Shown here in pieces: positions 21,501 through 32,900 of a stretch of 55,563 bases of DNA. The translations under genes were made by a program, and so were the position numbers. The notes beneath the pieces were generated by a model that was not told where the DNA came from, made no database searches, and saw only the letters and a list, made by a program, of their open reading frames with translations. The DNA is from Hirudo medicinalis (taxonomy: Eukaryota; Annelida; Clitellata; Hirudinida; Hirudinidae): contig MPNW01000001.1 of NCBI GenBank assembly GCA_011800805.1, positions 217,886 to 273,448 of the forward strand, read 5' to 3'. Position 1 is the stretch's first letter, and every line of letters starts with the position of its first letter.

Positions 21501-24384
21501 GCTGAAGATAAAAAAAAAATATATTTCCAGTTTGATAAGTCAACAAAATCATCATGCTTTATATACCAGGCTTTTGGTTAAATGAACTTATGCCATCCAC
21601 TGAGGGGGTCCTGGCTGAATTGGGGTGAACCTGGTGGTTCTGATACGATATTTGTGCCTTCTGCAGTATTTGCATGAAATTCTTCTTTTCCTCGCTAGGA
21701 TCAACGAACTTCTCAATTGAGTGACCATAAACAGGTGGAGGAGGAGGAAGTGATGCCTTCTTGTCCAGATTGACACCTGCAACCATTAGAAGCTTTAGAG
21801 TGACAAGCTTTTTTGACAATGAGGCTTTTTCAACAAACATTTCCATGTGTTTCAAAAATTAAAGTGATAATAAATAAATAATAACAATTTCATAAAAACT
21901 ATAAAAGACAAAGAATGTCTTCCGAACCATTCGTAAGGGAATCCTGACTGACTTGAGTTTGGAAAAATTGCCTAAAACGACTTTCACGTGAATCCAGCTC
22001 AGAATCCTGATTAATGCAATAATTAATTTAAATTACTCACCAACTCAATAATTTTGAAATAACAAGTAATAATTAACAATGTATCTATAACAAAATTTCA
22101 ATGAGAATAAAAAAAAGAATGATATAACAAGTAACACAATTGAAGATCCTAAACTCACTTGGTTGTTTGGATTGCTCACTGCTTTTGCAAACATGGCAAA
22201 ATCAAATTCGTTGCTAGAGCCTTCACAATCATTCCTTGATTCCTTGACATTTTCACCTAGGACATTCAACTCTTTGGTGTTGCTTTCTGCAACATTTGTT
22301 CCCTTATCAATTTCAGCCGTGCAAATAGTTTTTACTGAATTAGACTTATTTCGGTACTATTCTATAGCGACTCCATTCGGTAAAAGTTTTCAAAACTACT
22401 AGCAATTAAAAGTGTAAATAAAGAGCAACTTAGTAAATTCACCCTGCTTAACTTTCTTTTCAACATCATGCTCTTCACCTTCTTCATCTATTTTCTCCTC
22501 TTTCAACTTTAGGCTTAATTTTCTGTTCCTTTCACCAGGATGATATTCGTCTGACCTCTCGTTAAAACCACGCAGTTCTATGGTGTCACTCCGGCTAAGA
22601 GGGCCTTCCCTATACCACAGTGGTTCTGATGTTTTCTTTGTGTCCCTGGTGTTTGATTTGTAATCAGATCGACCTAAGTATAAAATTTAATTTTGCAGGA
22701 CAAATATTTATTTAACCCAGAAATATTTTTAATCAAGTAAATTAATTTAATTCCTTTCATACTAACTGCCAGATTCATATCTTTTATCGATCCCTTTCTG
22801 AAAAATAAATTTAAAGCATATCAAGGGCATTAAATGACACATTCTGTGAATGAATGTCAATGAAACGAACTCCTCTGGGACGACCGGAATTAACGGCGAT
22901 ACGTTCGTTCCAACCGTCCGAGACATCTTCAGACGTTCGTCCCTTGAATCTGTCCACCACGGGGATCCTCCCGCTACCAACAACTCTTTGACTGAATCTC
23001 TGATCTCTACTTTCAAGGACATATCACCAACTTCAATATTTGTCAACGTTCAATTGAATCTAATTCCATGCCATTCTACAGAAACTAAATAAAGCATTGA
23101 ATTCCTCAAAACGTAGGACCCTCAAAAGACATTAAATTCAAGAAACTAATTGGCACATTATAATTAATGTATCCATCACAAAATGAAATATCAGAGCTAT
23201 GGCAATTAACAGCTAAATCTCAAATGATGCAAAGGATCAAGCTGTGACATCAGGATAACCAAGAAATTTTAAAGATGGAAATAGTTAATATAAGGGATCC
23301 TTGCCAACCTGATAACCTCGAATAACAAAACAAAGTGACCGAGACTTAAGAATCGTACCCATCTCTCCGATGTTGAGAATCATTGTTGCTTACGTAGCAA
23401 CCGCTGTTAAAATTTCTCTGTGGCATGAGAACAACATCAGCATCTCCAACATTCTGCTTAAAACCAGGCCCTTTATCTGGTTGTAAAAATTACAATCACA
23501 GTATAATTCAGTGAAGCATCACAAACTATCAGATAGTTACTAAATAACTGAACATCTATGGAATATGCATGATAAAATATTGAAAAACCTTACTATGATA
23601 TTGTATACTGCTTTAATTCATATGATCCATATTCAACATCGCATGATAATAAAATAGTAATACTTAATTTGCATATGCCAATAATAAATAAGAATTAATA
23701 GCTATAGAAGTTTGCCAATACAGAGATCCCAAAATTATAACAGTTTGTACATGCAGACCATTGATCATCTTGTTCGCTGTTCTTCTTGTTCCATCATCTG
23801 CATCCCAATCGGGCTTCCTCCCTCTTGAATACATTTTTTCTCCAGCTGTGAAATGAGAATTGTATCCACTTGTGCAACTCAAGGAGCAGTCTCCAATTGT
23901 GCTGTTGAACCATTTTTCAGGGTCCCAGATTCCCTCACACCTGAAGAAGTTGGAAATTACAAAATTGACAAAGGTTCCTACAAACTATTCACAAATGTTT
24001 CATTGATTGGCACTAACGACTCATATTCTCTTGACATAGAAGATGGCTTCAACCTCGAGCACCGCACATCTCTCCAAGCTAAAAGTTGGTCCTGAAGAGG
24101 AATCATTTATTAGCTAATGTTTAAGCAAAGGATTTAGTTTGGATTTATCAGGTTTATATTTATAATATCAAGCAATGTCTTGAGCAACCTCTGACAAAAT
24201 GAGAAGCAAATTTCAGTTGAAAAAAATCATCAAAAGCAAAAATAGCAACCCTGGTATACTGATGCCTTGGGAGTTTAAGGGACTCAGATGAAGTCTGGTC
24301 TGCTGTGAAATCATTTTGGTCTCCATCTGTTGAGGCAGGTTCTGTGTTGACAGGTGATTCACATTCATCCTTCCTGTTATCCAT
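18520..24384 (-). CDS. EIF4ENIF1: eIF4E transporter 4E-T (EIF4ENIF1)
   Basis: Twenty coding exons, phases closing to 934 residues (human 985): 24384-24250, 24091-24054, 23940-23759, 23476-23359, 23006-22871, 22797-22767, 22673-22443, 22334-22159, 22006-21928, 21776-21567, 21501-21439, 21282-20999, 20756-20561, 20254-20172, 20080-20013, 19933-19824, 19763-19704, 19326-18991, 18952-18866, 18701-18520. The eIF4E-binding motif YTRDQLL (YxxxxL-phi) is formed across the first intron. Other family landmarks in order: GIWDPEKW, DADVVLMPQRNFNSGCYV, VVGSGRI, EPLWYREGPLSRSDTIELRGF, NEFDFAMFAK, KNFMQILQKAQ, DDMSAYNKLLGLV and FLPTSVIRQM. Vertebrate 4E-T brings eIF4E to P-bodies and represses translation with DDX6 and LSM14. 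The junctions at exons 9/10 and 13/14 use weaker donors chosen to keep phase. The C-terminus, rich in Gln and Ser, is not alignable by eye. Confidence 0.93.
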
Positions 24385-26117
24385 TAATCTAGAAAAACAT
24401 CAAATCAAAACAAAAAATTGATGCAATTGTTGTCAGCAATACAAATGCTAATTTATGTTCAAGAAATTGTAATAAGAGAAATGCAAAAAACGTTATAACC
24501 AACTATATGAAATTTTAAGGTTGTATGTAATCCTACAGAACAAGTAGAATACACAAAGCAAATCAAAATGACAGACTGTTTCTTAACACTTTTAATTTAT
24601 TATATAAGTTCTGCTATTTATTAGCATTAAATCTTTCTAATGCCTTAAAGTTTTTCAATTTCTTGACCAAATAAACGAAGATAAACTTTAGAGTGGTCAT
24701 TCTCTGTAATCAAAAGTAATTGTTCCAAATATTTAACAGAAGTATTTCTTTGTTTTGTGAAAATATCATATTTTTAACATTTATTAAAGAAAACACTTGG
24801 TATTAAGTCTTCTGCTTGTAGTCAAAAAGTAATTTTTACTGTCTTTTATGCCAGGAATTACGCATAAACATAAGAGCAAATGGTACTTTTAAATATGAAT
24901 TATTTCATAGAACAAAGGATTATGTAGTACATAACGCGTGGGAAAGTTATGAGCTAGTGACAGACAAAACGTTCATACTAACCACAATTTCAAAAGAGGG
25001 TGACAATTCTTTCGAAAATTGACGCTCGACAAATAGGTAAACAACCCCAGCAACAGAATATTCACGAGAAAACACCGAAGCAGCCTCGCAGCAAATAGTA
25101 AAGAATCTTATGGCATGTTTAAAAGTCTTTATTTGGTTAAATTTAAATTAAATTTACACACATTTTTTATGTATTTAAAATATAGTTATACGATTGAATT
25201 GTGTAAATTATGTGTGTTCGCCAAAGTAAGTTAATTGTAGCAGGGCTGTTTGAAATTATCTATCGTATTCACTAAAATGACAATTCAAGATATTTTGTAG
25301 GTTGGTTTTCTTTTAACTCGGATTGTAGTTTATATGTAACGACATTCACCATATGTACTTTTATTTAAAATTAAAATCTTAAACAATTTTAAAGCAATAT
25401 AAATTAATTTAATTACATTTATTAATTAAATCATTGACTATATTTTCTGGCTCTTGCTGTGGTCACATGTAGCAGAACAGCAAACTTGGTACGTCCCCCT
25501 TTCCTAGAAAATTATATGGCTGAACCAAGTTATGACAACGGCTCACATATTATCTGTATGTGGATTTATTTTGCTTTTTATTTTTTGGCTTCTACTTTAG
25601 AACCTGAACATTTTAAATTCTTTAGTTTCGAAATTGATGACAAGGGACCGTTTATAATTACGTCACGCATCTGGAGAAGGGGTTAAAAATTTGTAACGAT
25701 ATACGTGGTCATTACATCGATACAATTTGTGTACAAAAGGACAGCCCGAAGGGATGTACTCACGCTGATAGGCGCCTGTTCCAATGAAGCAATTCAAAGC
25801 CGAACATCACATTAAAGAGGATGCGAATAGACCGTTTCTGTGATATGTGAAGAGAATTTAACCTTGAAGTATAATTGGATGCCCACACATATTAAAATAT
25901 GATAAATAAGAATCATCAGCAAATAAAATGAAATCGAAGAACTCTGAAGCATGGCACAAGTCATTAATGTAAATAATGAAAAGAATTTTTGAATTTTTAA
26001 TATTCCAGTTAAATTAATTAATTATAAATTGTATCTTGCATCGAGCATATATATTAAATATTTAATTGAACCTAATCTATATCTTCCACAGTTCCTTAGA
26101 CCTTAACTAGGGACTTG
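24385..26117. other. 4E-T upstream region and spacer, no gene seen
   Basis: Presumed 4E-T promoter and 5' UTR near 24385-25100. The frame 25459-25686 has no recognisable motif. The rest is AT-rich. Confidence 0.4.
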
Positions 26118-26190
26118 AGCTTTTTCCAGAGAGGGGAAACCCTTGCACAACTTGTAGAGATGACCTTTTTTGCTTCTAGCCGAAAGTCAC
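26118..26190 (+). repeat. 75-base dispersed repeat, copy A
   Basis: AGCTTTTTCC...GAGAGGGGAAACCC...AACTTGTAGAGATGACC...TTGCTTCTAG. The same unit recurs at 32517-32580 and 38502-38576. Confidence 0.7.
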
Positions 26191-26339
26191 GGGGAGCAAC
26201 AGCCAATAAGGGCAGCAAGATTTTCCCCCAAAATGAAGTCTCTGTCATTAGACCATGATTTAAGCACTGATGATGATTGGAAGAAGGCAGAGGGGAATTG
26301 ATATCAGACCCATATAGCTGTTGAATGTAGAAGGGAAAA

Positions 26340-27640
26340 TATTTTTTTCATGGCGAGAAGGCCCGCAGAATTCGTGATGTATAACCGGTCCAAAAGGGAG
26401 GCGTTCCAAGGTGTACCTTGCATCGAGCATACCTCGATGATTTGGGAGACTATCCAGAGAGCCATGAGAAGCTGGCTGTACGTCGTGTGTTTGGGCCAGG
26501 CGAACCTGTCGGTATCACACCAGCTCCTATGGAAAGCGTTGGAAGCCCATTATGTGCCTCAACCCTTTATTGACATCCTTCAGGAATGCTTTACCGGGTT
26601 CATGATGCGGTTTTACAACAAGACGTATACTACAAGATATGTGGGTTCTTCTGGAGATTGGGATAGCTATAGGGTATACGATTTCCCCTTCCCCGTTCGT
26701 ACTGGCGATGCAGATCCTATTGAAGGCAGCCAAAATCCCAAATGCGCACATTGGTAAAGGTTTGCACATGCCTCCAATAAAAGCATTTATGGATGAAACT
26801 ATCTTGATCAAGGATAGGAACAAATTGAACATCCTGCAAATGGTGTCGAATGGCTTTCAAACCTGCGAAATCCAGGAGTTTCGCGTTTGTCAGGGGGGAA
26901 ATTCGTAGAAACGTGTTCTTCGATAAGGCGGGACCGCGAATCCCGACAGTGTCCAACTCTCTGGTAGATTAGATTGGCCGCGGGCTGGCAAATCACTATC
27001 GACTACCATCTAAATAAAGTCGAATAAAATCCCGTGGTCGAGTCCTGAAAATCTCCCGATTGCCGCTACAAAGAAAAATCAGACCCCATTTTGCATAAAT
27101 TAATTACATGTCGTGAATAAGCCACCAAGAACTTTCATTACCGCTTTAGGTAACTGAGGTTGGCGCAATAAGGCCAAAGAGAGCCTCGCAGAGTCAAAGT
27201 TCTGGGAAGACTTTTACAGGTTTTAAGACTTCCAAACGGTTTAATGCTTCATTTATGTACTGCCATGTGCAACCGAGGCGCTTCTTGTTAACCATTTATA
27301 TAACGCTCCTTCCCATGACACATTATGACCGTTGCCATCACCTCCGTGGGCAGGAGCGCAACACATTCAGCCAACCTGCACATCATGCAAGCGACATCAA
27401 GAAGCCAATGAAAGCTTTCAGAATCGTTCCAGTCCAGGCAGTAAAGATCGGCATGAGAAGGCCAACGAGAGCCTCTCATAGCCGAGGATAACGTTGGGTC
27501 CGGAAGGTAAAAACCGATAGGTGCATCCGGTTGATCACCGGATGCTGCCCGCCCCCCGAAAAACGTCAGGAGGAACATAGGGTCGAAACGTTTTAAGACG
27601 GGGGAAACCCCTCTGGCGATCCCTGTCGGAGCTCAAAGGC
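26340..27640 (+). mobile_element. RLE-type LINE copy 2 (RT palm part and 3' tail)
   Basis: The plus-strand frames read HQLLWKALEAHYVPQPFIDI and GFMMRFYNK, then, after a shift, EIGIAIGYTISPSPFVLAMQ and AFMDETILI. The last is where the YxDD-type catalytic box should be (AFMDDT in related elements), here degraded to MDET. Structure downstream (27523-27593) matches the tail of copy 1 at 3456-3521. Stops and shifts make it inactive. Copy 1 keeps the termini of the ORF and copy 2 the RT palm. Confidence 0.8.
27523..27593 (+). repeat. Structured 3' tail of RLE LINE (copy 2)
   Basis: Hairpin GCATCCGG-(TTGATCA)-CCGGATGC at 27523-27545, and AAACGT (27561-27566) paired with ACGTTT (27588-27593). Both helices correspond to those at 3456-3521 with paired substitutions. 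Confidence 0.6.
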
Positions 27641-28349
27641 AGAGAATTAAGAAATTTAACATTTGTTTTGAGTTTATTGTTCAAAACAAGAAAGAAAAAC
27701 ACGACTTTTCTTTGTGTAGTGCATATGTTTATGTTGTACACACACATAATTTAGACTGTTATTTCAGGTGATGCTCATTCACATTTAATGTAAAATTAAA
27801 TTTCAATATAAGTAGCAGACATATGCAATTTAATTTCGTAAAATATTAATAACTATAATTGAAAGAAATGACATCACGGTAATTGGAACAACCGCCTTTG
27901 CGATTGTTGATCTGTATTCGGGATATAGAAAAATCAGCACTTGAGTAATCACACACGTTAGGGCCAGTAAGATGACAACTAAATAATAAATGCATTTGTT
28001 GAGAAAATTTCGTCCTTGAATGTGATTGGCATTTTCGCGTAATTGAACCTTTGATAAACGAATAATTTATGTATATAAATGGACAAATTGTTCAAGTTAG
28101 CCGTGCAAATATGAACACAAATATCCTACACCTATTCTCAAACTCGTTAATGCTATGTATGTAGCGCTTAAAAACTAATGACAGCACAAATGACTAACAC
28201 TTTCCTCGACTTCCTTATAAAATTCTTTAGAATCATTTATTTCGATCTACAAAAATGAGTAATAATTCATTATTTGATAATTTTCATCTGTCTAGGCAAA
28301 AGCAGCGTTCAAATTACATTCTCAAAGATAATGCATTCGTGTCCTAGAG
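27641..28349. other. No gene seen
   Basis: AT-rich spacer between the LINE tail and the outer hAT element. No coding or RNA signal was noticed. Confidence 0.4.
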
Positions 28350-29049
28350 CAGACATGTCAAACATGCGGCCTTTACAAACACACCTGCGGCGCGCACAAA
28401 GGTTTCTACAGCCTGAGCACGTTTTGTCTTCGTAACATAAATTTAAAAAAAAACAACACAATTTTTCGATTCAATCGTTTTTTTGTGCGATTTTTGGCAC
28501 CTAATGTTAACTTCTGGGGAATCACGCGCTTTGCTAAGTATGTCAGGAACTGTTGTCAGGAATTTTAGGAAAGATTTTGTGATTTGCCAGCTTTTGAATA
28601 TTTTTTGCATTATTCTCAGCAACATTCATCTTTGATATTGCCGCCGACAGAAATTTCGGGCCCCTAGGCAAAAACCAGTATTGTTCGGTAACGAAGTAAA
28701 AGTAACGCGTTATTTTAATTAAGTACAGCCCAAGTACATTTTACTTGTAACAAAGTATGTTAAATTTTCAGTACTTTTACTTGTAACGAAGTAAGATTTT
28801 CGGAAATACTTTAACTTCGTTACTTGTCCGCCGCAAAGCGTTAAAAAGTAATGTAAATAGAACTAAACAATAATAAAAAAATACATAAAGTTTAAGTCGA
28901 TTATGCAGCTTATTGCACTTTGCGTCAATACAAGTAGATTTGCGCAAAAAATCTTAGGTAGCGTGCTCCGGCATACGGTATTTAATGCTATATATACCAA
29001 ACTAATGAATAATGAGTACTGAAGTTCTTATTTGCCAATGGTTTTAAAT

Positions 29050-30265
29050 TATCCTCTAGTAAGTCGCAAGCAGTTCTTTTAAGCAGGAACAGAATAGACG
29101 CCAACGTCAAGCTCAGTATCGGCAACGAGCTCCTCTCGCTTTCCAATACTGCTACCTTCTTGGGCATCGTCTTAGACGAGAGGCTAACTTGGAGCGCCCA
29201 CGCGCAAACNNNNNNNNNNNNNNNNNNNNNNNNNNNNNNNNNNNNNNNNNNNNNNNNNNNNNNNNNNNNNNNNNNNNNNNNNNNNNNNNNNNNNNNNNNN
29301 NNNNNNNNNNNNNNNNNNNNNNNNNNNNNNNNNNNNNNNNNNNNNNNNNNNNNNNNNNNNNNNNNNNNNNNNNNNNNNNNNNNNNNNNNNNNNNNNNNNN
29401 NNNNNNNNNNNNNNNNNNNNNNNNNNNNNNNNNNNNNNNNNNNNNNNNNNNNNNNNNNNNNNNNNNNNNNNNNNNNNNNNNNNNNNNNNNNNNNNNNNNN
29501 NNNNNNNNNNNNNNNNNNNNNNNNNNNNNNNNNNNNNNNNNNNNNNNNNNNNNNNNNNNNNNNNNNNNNNNNNNNNNNNNNNNNNNNNNNNNNNNNNNNN
29601 NNNNNNNNNNNNNNNNNNNNNNNNNNNNNNNNNNNNNNNNNNNNNNNNNNNNNNNNNNNNNNNNNNNNNNNNNNNNNNNNNNNNNNNNNNNNNNNNNNNN
29701 NNNNNNNNNNNNNNNNNNNNNNNNNNNNNNNNNNNNNNNNNNNNNNNNNNNNNNNNNNNNNNNNNNNNNNNNNNNNNNNNNNNNNNNNNNNNNNNNNNNN
29801 NNNNNNTATAAGCTAGTGGAGAAAAGAGTGTCGGTGAAGAGCAAATTCCAATGTGCCTCAAGGAAGAAGGAGACTTTGATCTCTAAACTCCGTCTTGGAA
29901 AATGCGCTCTAAATCGACACCTCTTTAAGATGAGGCGTAACGCAGACGGTAAATGCCAAACCTGTCCTCAGGAAAATGAGACTGTCCAGCATTTCCTAAT
30001 GGAATGTCCGGACATCCATCAAGCCTGAGAAGAGCAATAAGGGACAAAATAAATCCACTGGAGTTGAGTTCTATGCTTAGCAATACTGCTAGTGTGGAGC
30101 TAATATACCAGTGGATTTATAAAAACCGCCGAAATCTGATTTGACCATCTATCACATTATGAACATTATGTTGTTGTCTTTGTTGCTTTTACCTTCTGTT
30201 GTCTTCGTTGTTGTCCTATTCATCACGTTATGCTGAGGACATTAATAAAATACTACTACTACTAA
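29050..30265 (+). mobile_element. Innermost LINE remnant (Jockey-like), interrupted by a gap
   Basis: Left of the gap the frame reads ATFLGIVLDERLTWSAHA, a standard post-RT motif. Right of it comes KLRLGKCALNRHLFKMRR and CQTCPQENETVQHFLMECPD, the C-terminal Cys-His knuckle. The tail ends in ATAAAATACTACTACTACTA (about 30247-30266). A stop follows the knuckle. Confidence 0.75.
29210..29806. other. Assembly gap, 597 N
   Basis: A run of N inside the innermost LINE, probably an unresolved repeat. Open frames crossing it are artefacts. Confidence 0.99.
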
Positions 30266-31520
30266 TGAGTACTGACCAATAGTCAGTGGCCATGCCAACT
30301 CTACTAGATGGCGTACTAAAGAATGAGTGACAAACTATTTGAGGACTTGTCGAAAGTCAACAAGCACATATGACTGTAACTTCTGTAAGGCTATTGAATT
30401 GAATTGTATTGTATTGAATGAGGAAAAACGCTTTCATTAGTGTGAATGTTGCTAACTAATTAGTAGTAACAGTTTGTATTTTAACAGTTTATGCATTAGT
30501 TCAAACAGTAACGTTTGAAACATGATGTACGATCACAATAATACAGCATAATATGGTTGACTAATGACCATTACAAAAGCAGCTTCAGTACTTTTACGTT
30601 ATACTTTTGAAGTAGCTGATAAAAAAATAAAATGCTGAAACTTTTTACTTCTACTTAAGCTTTTTTTTAAATACTTCTACTTTTACGTAAGTTTTTTTTT
30701 ATTTGAGATGTTGTTACTTGTACTTTTTAGTATTGAAGCGCAGTACTTTTCACAACACTGGGCTCAGCAGCCATGGGCTTCTACGTTATGTCAAATTGGT
30801 AATGGAAAAGCAAAAAAAGGTCAGGATTGTAAAATTTTAATATTTTAAAACCCGGTGGGTCCCTGGGCATTTCCCCCTCTGCCCTCCCCTCTCTCGGCGG
30901 CCCAAGGTTGATGCCAAGACGGAAGATATCCTGCAGATGGAACTATTAGAAATGCAGTCTGATTCTTCACTCATAGCAAAGTCCCTTGAAGTGGGTTACC
31001 TTTTTTTTATTCACATATTTCAGAAAAGTTAAAAAAAAGAAAGTTTGCCTCAAACATTATGGTAATAATGGTTTGGTTCTACCTTTGTGCATGAAATAAA
31101 AAAAAACTCAGAGGCTGACTGACCAAACGTCATCTCTGATCAAAATCGGAACTGCACATATATTTAAGTCAGACATACCAAAATTTGTCAGCAAAAATAG
31201 GTGTTCAAGTCTTAGGACAAAACACTAAAAATGATTAAATATTAGCAAATAAATGTTCAGTTTTGAAAGTCTGTTATTTTTGCACAGTGTATTTGCAAAC
31301 TGCAAGTATATATTGCTGTTTAAAATTTTATTTTTTGTCAATTATTTTAATGTTTTCATTACTTTGTATTCATGAATGCTGCTAAAACATTTGTACGTTT
31401 CTAAATTTAAGTAATAAAAATAATCTGCAATAAATTTTACTAAATGATTTCAATTCGTCGTAACTTGCGCAATTAGTCGTCGTGTGCGGCCCTCGGGAGA
31501 CCCTCAGCTTGACGTGCCAG

Positions 31521-32900
31521 TCTTAGAGAATATGAATGTACTCAACATCCTATGCTAGCAGATGATGTAAAAATTAACATCCGATGTCAAGCAAACGATG
31601 TGGGCCATCACGTTCTTATTTTTGTTAAATGTCAATAATAATTAAAACTTTAAATTTGAGTGTAAGTATGTCTTAGATTTTGAATATAAGATCTGCAATT
31701 ACTTTTGAGGATAAATTATCGCCAGAAGAAGGTCCATAATGAACATTTACTTTCGCGAGAGCCAGTTTACAATAAATTAGATAAACTATCGCAACTAACA
31801 TAGCATTTATTTATATTGAACGAGCGGAAAGCCGTAAGCGGAAATGTTAATGCAACGTTGAACCAAGCATAGGATTTGGATAAAAAGTTTAAATATAAAT
31901 TCGTAGCAAGACTCGTTTTTATGAATCTTCCTCGTTTACCGCCAGTTTAATGGTAACTTTCCAGATCGTTGTAGCGAAAAATACTTTCTCCGCTTGTGGC
32001 ACGCGCCCTTTGCTGCATTAAGGGAGGTATTACAAGATTATACAAACATCTAATCGAATATCGAGAGCAAGAGCAAGAATGCTGTAATTTAATATAATTA
32101 TTAAATGAAAAGTTTTCTTTTTCTTAGAATCCTTGAATTAGTCATTATTTATTGAAATCCTTCTACTTTTCCTCTAAAAGGGCCTCTTTTGTCCTCGATT
32201 GTTCTGTGGTAAACTTTCCACGCCCTTTCATCACACGGACTTTCTTTTCACCATGTTCAAAGAAATCTTATAAATTACGCTTGATAGGCGGTAGAATTTA
32301 CTAGTCCAAATCATTTCAGTTATGCAAGGGACTTTAATAAAATAAACAAACAGGTAGAATTTACCGGGCTTGTAAAGATGTCACAGTAAATTAGCCGTTT
32401 ACGAAATAGGTCCAGTCTGCTAGAGTAAGCGTCTTCTGTTCTGTGTGGCTCACCCTTGCCTTATAAACATGTATCACTGTTGTACATATTATAGAGCTAT
32501 AAATGAAGTTTATTTCAGCTTTTTCCATGGAAGGGGTAAACCCTCGCTTAACTTGAAGAGATGACCTTTTTTGCTTCTAGGATTTGCCAGAAATGATCAA
32601 AACGTTTTCACCCACATCAAAATCAAATACTGCTTTTCTTTTTTTTATGCAACAGGATTAAGACCCCCCCTTTGATGTCTCTTCAGTTACATCCACTTTC
32701 GACAAATTTGTTTTGCGAAATTAACACATAAAAGTTGATCTGGCAAAATTGTAAAGATGCTTTTTGAGAAATTAATAAGCTTGATTATCAAGTTCTTTGA
32801 CAAAATATTCATGAAGATGCACTTGAGAGGCAACATATTTTGAATATGACATTTAGATTTATTTAAAAAAAAACAATGGCACACAAACAGTCCCATTCAT
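31521..32900. other. No gene seen; contains repeat copy B
   Basis: AT-rich. The 75-base repeat lies at 32517-32580. The minus frame 32687-32896 is AT-driven and is best read as 3' UTR of the next gene. Confidence 0.4.
32517..32580 (+). repeat. 75-base dispersed repeat, copy B
   Basis: AGCTTTTTCC...AAGGGGTAAACCC...AACTTGAAGAGATGACC...TTGCTTCTAG; the same unit as copies A and C. Confidence 0.7.

Larger units (their letters stand above)
28676..30760. mobile_element. Third-layer hAT-like element
   Basis: The left end is CAGTATTGTTCGGTAACGAA (28676). The right end read inverted is CAGTGTTGTGAAAAGTACTG, ending at 30760. Subterminal 'TACTTTTACTTGTAACGAAG' motifs occur on both sides, typical of a widespread family of short hAT elements. 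No target duplication was found. Confidence 0.65.
28637..30904. mobile_element. Second-layer hAT-like element
   Basis: The ends are ATTGCCGCCGACAG at 28637 and, inverted, TGGGCCGCCGAGAG ending at 30904. The flanking 8-mers TCTTTGAT and AGGTTGAT match at 5 of 8. Removing the element and one flank rejoins the outer transposase frame at Phe-Asp-Ala, which supports the boundaries. Confidence 0.6.
28350..31520 (+). mobile_element. Outer hAT element (GTF2IRD2/Charlie-like) with nested insertions
   Basis: The left end is CAGACATGTCAAACATGCGG (28350). The right end, read inverted, is CTGGCACGTCAAGCTGAGGG, ending at 31520. Flanking 8-mers TCCTAGAG (28342-28349) and TCTTAGAG (31521-31528) match at 7 of 8. 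Transposase relics flank the inner insertions: ERFCDLPAFEYF upstream and DAKTEDILQMELLEMQSDSS downstream (30911-30975), a block typical of hAT elements behind GTF2IRD2-like proteins. Confidence 0.8.

Noticed and set aside
29152..30028. Long open frames across the N run on both strands
   Set aside because: They are open only because N codons are not stops; the real signal is the LINE on either side.
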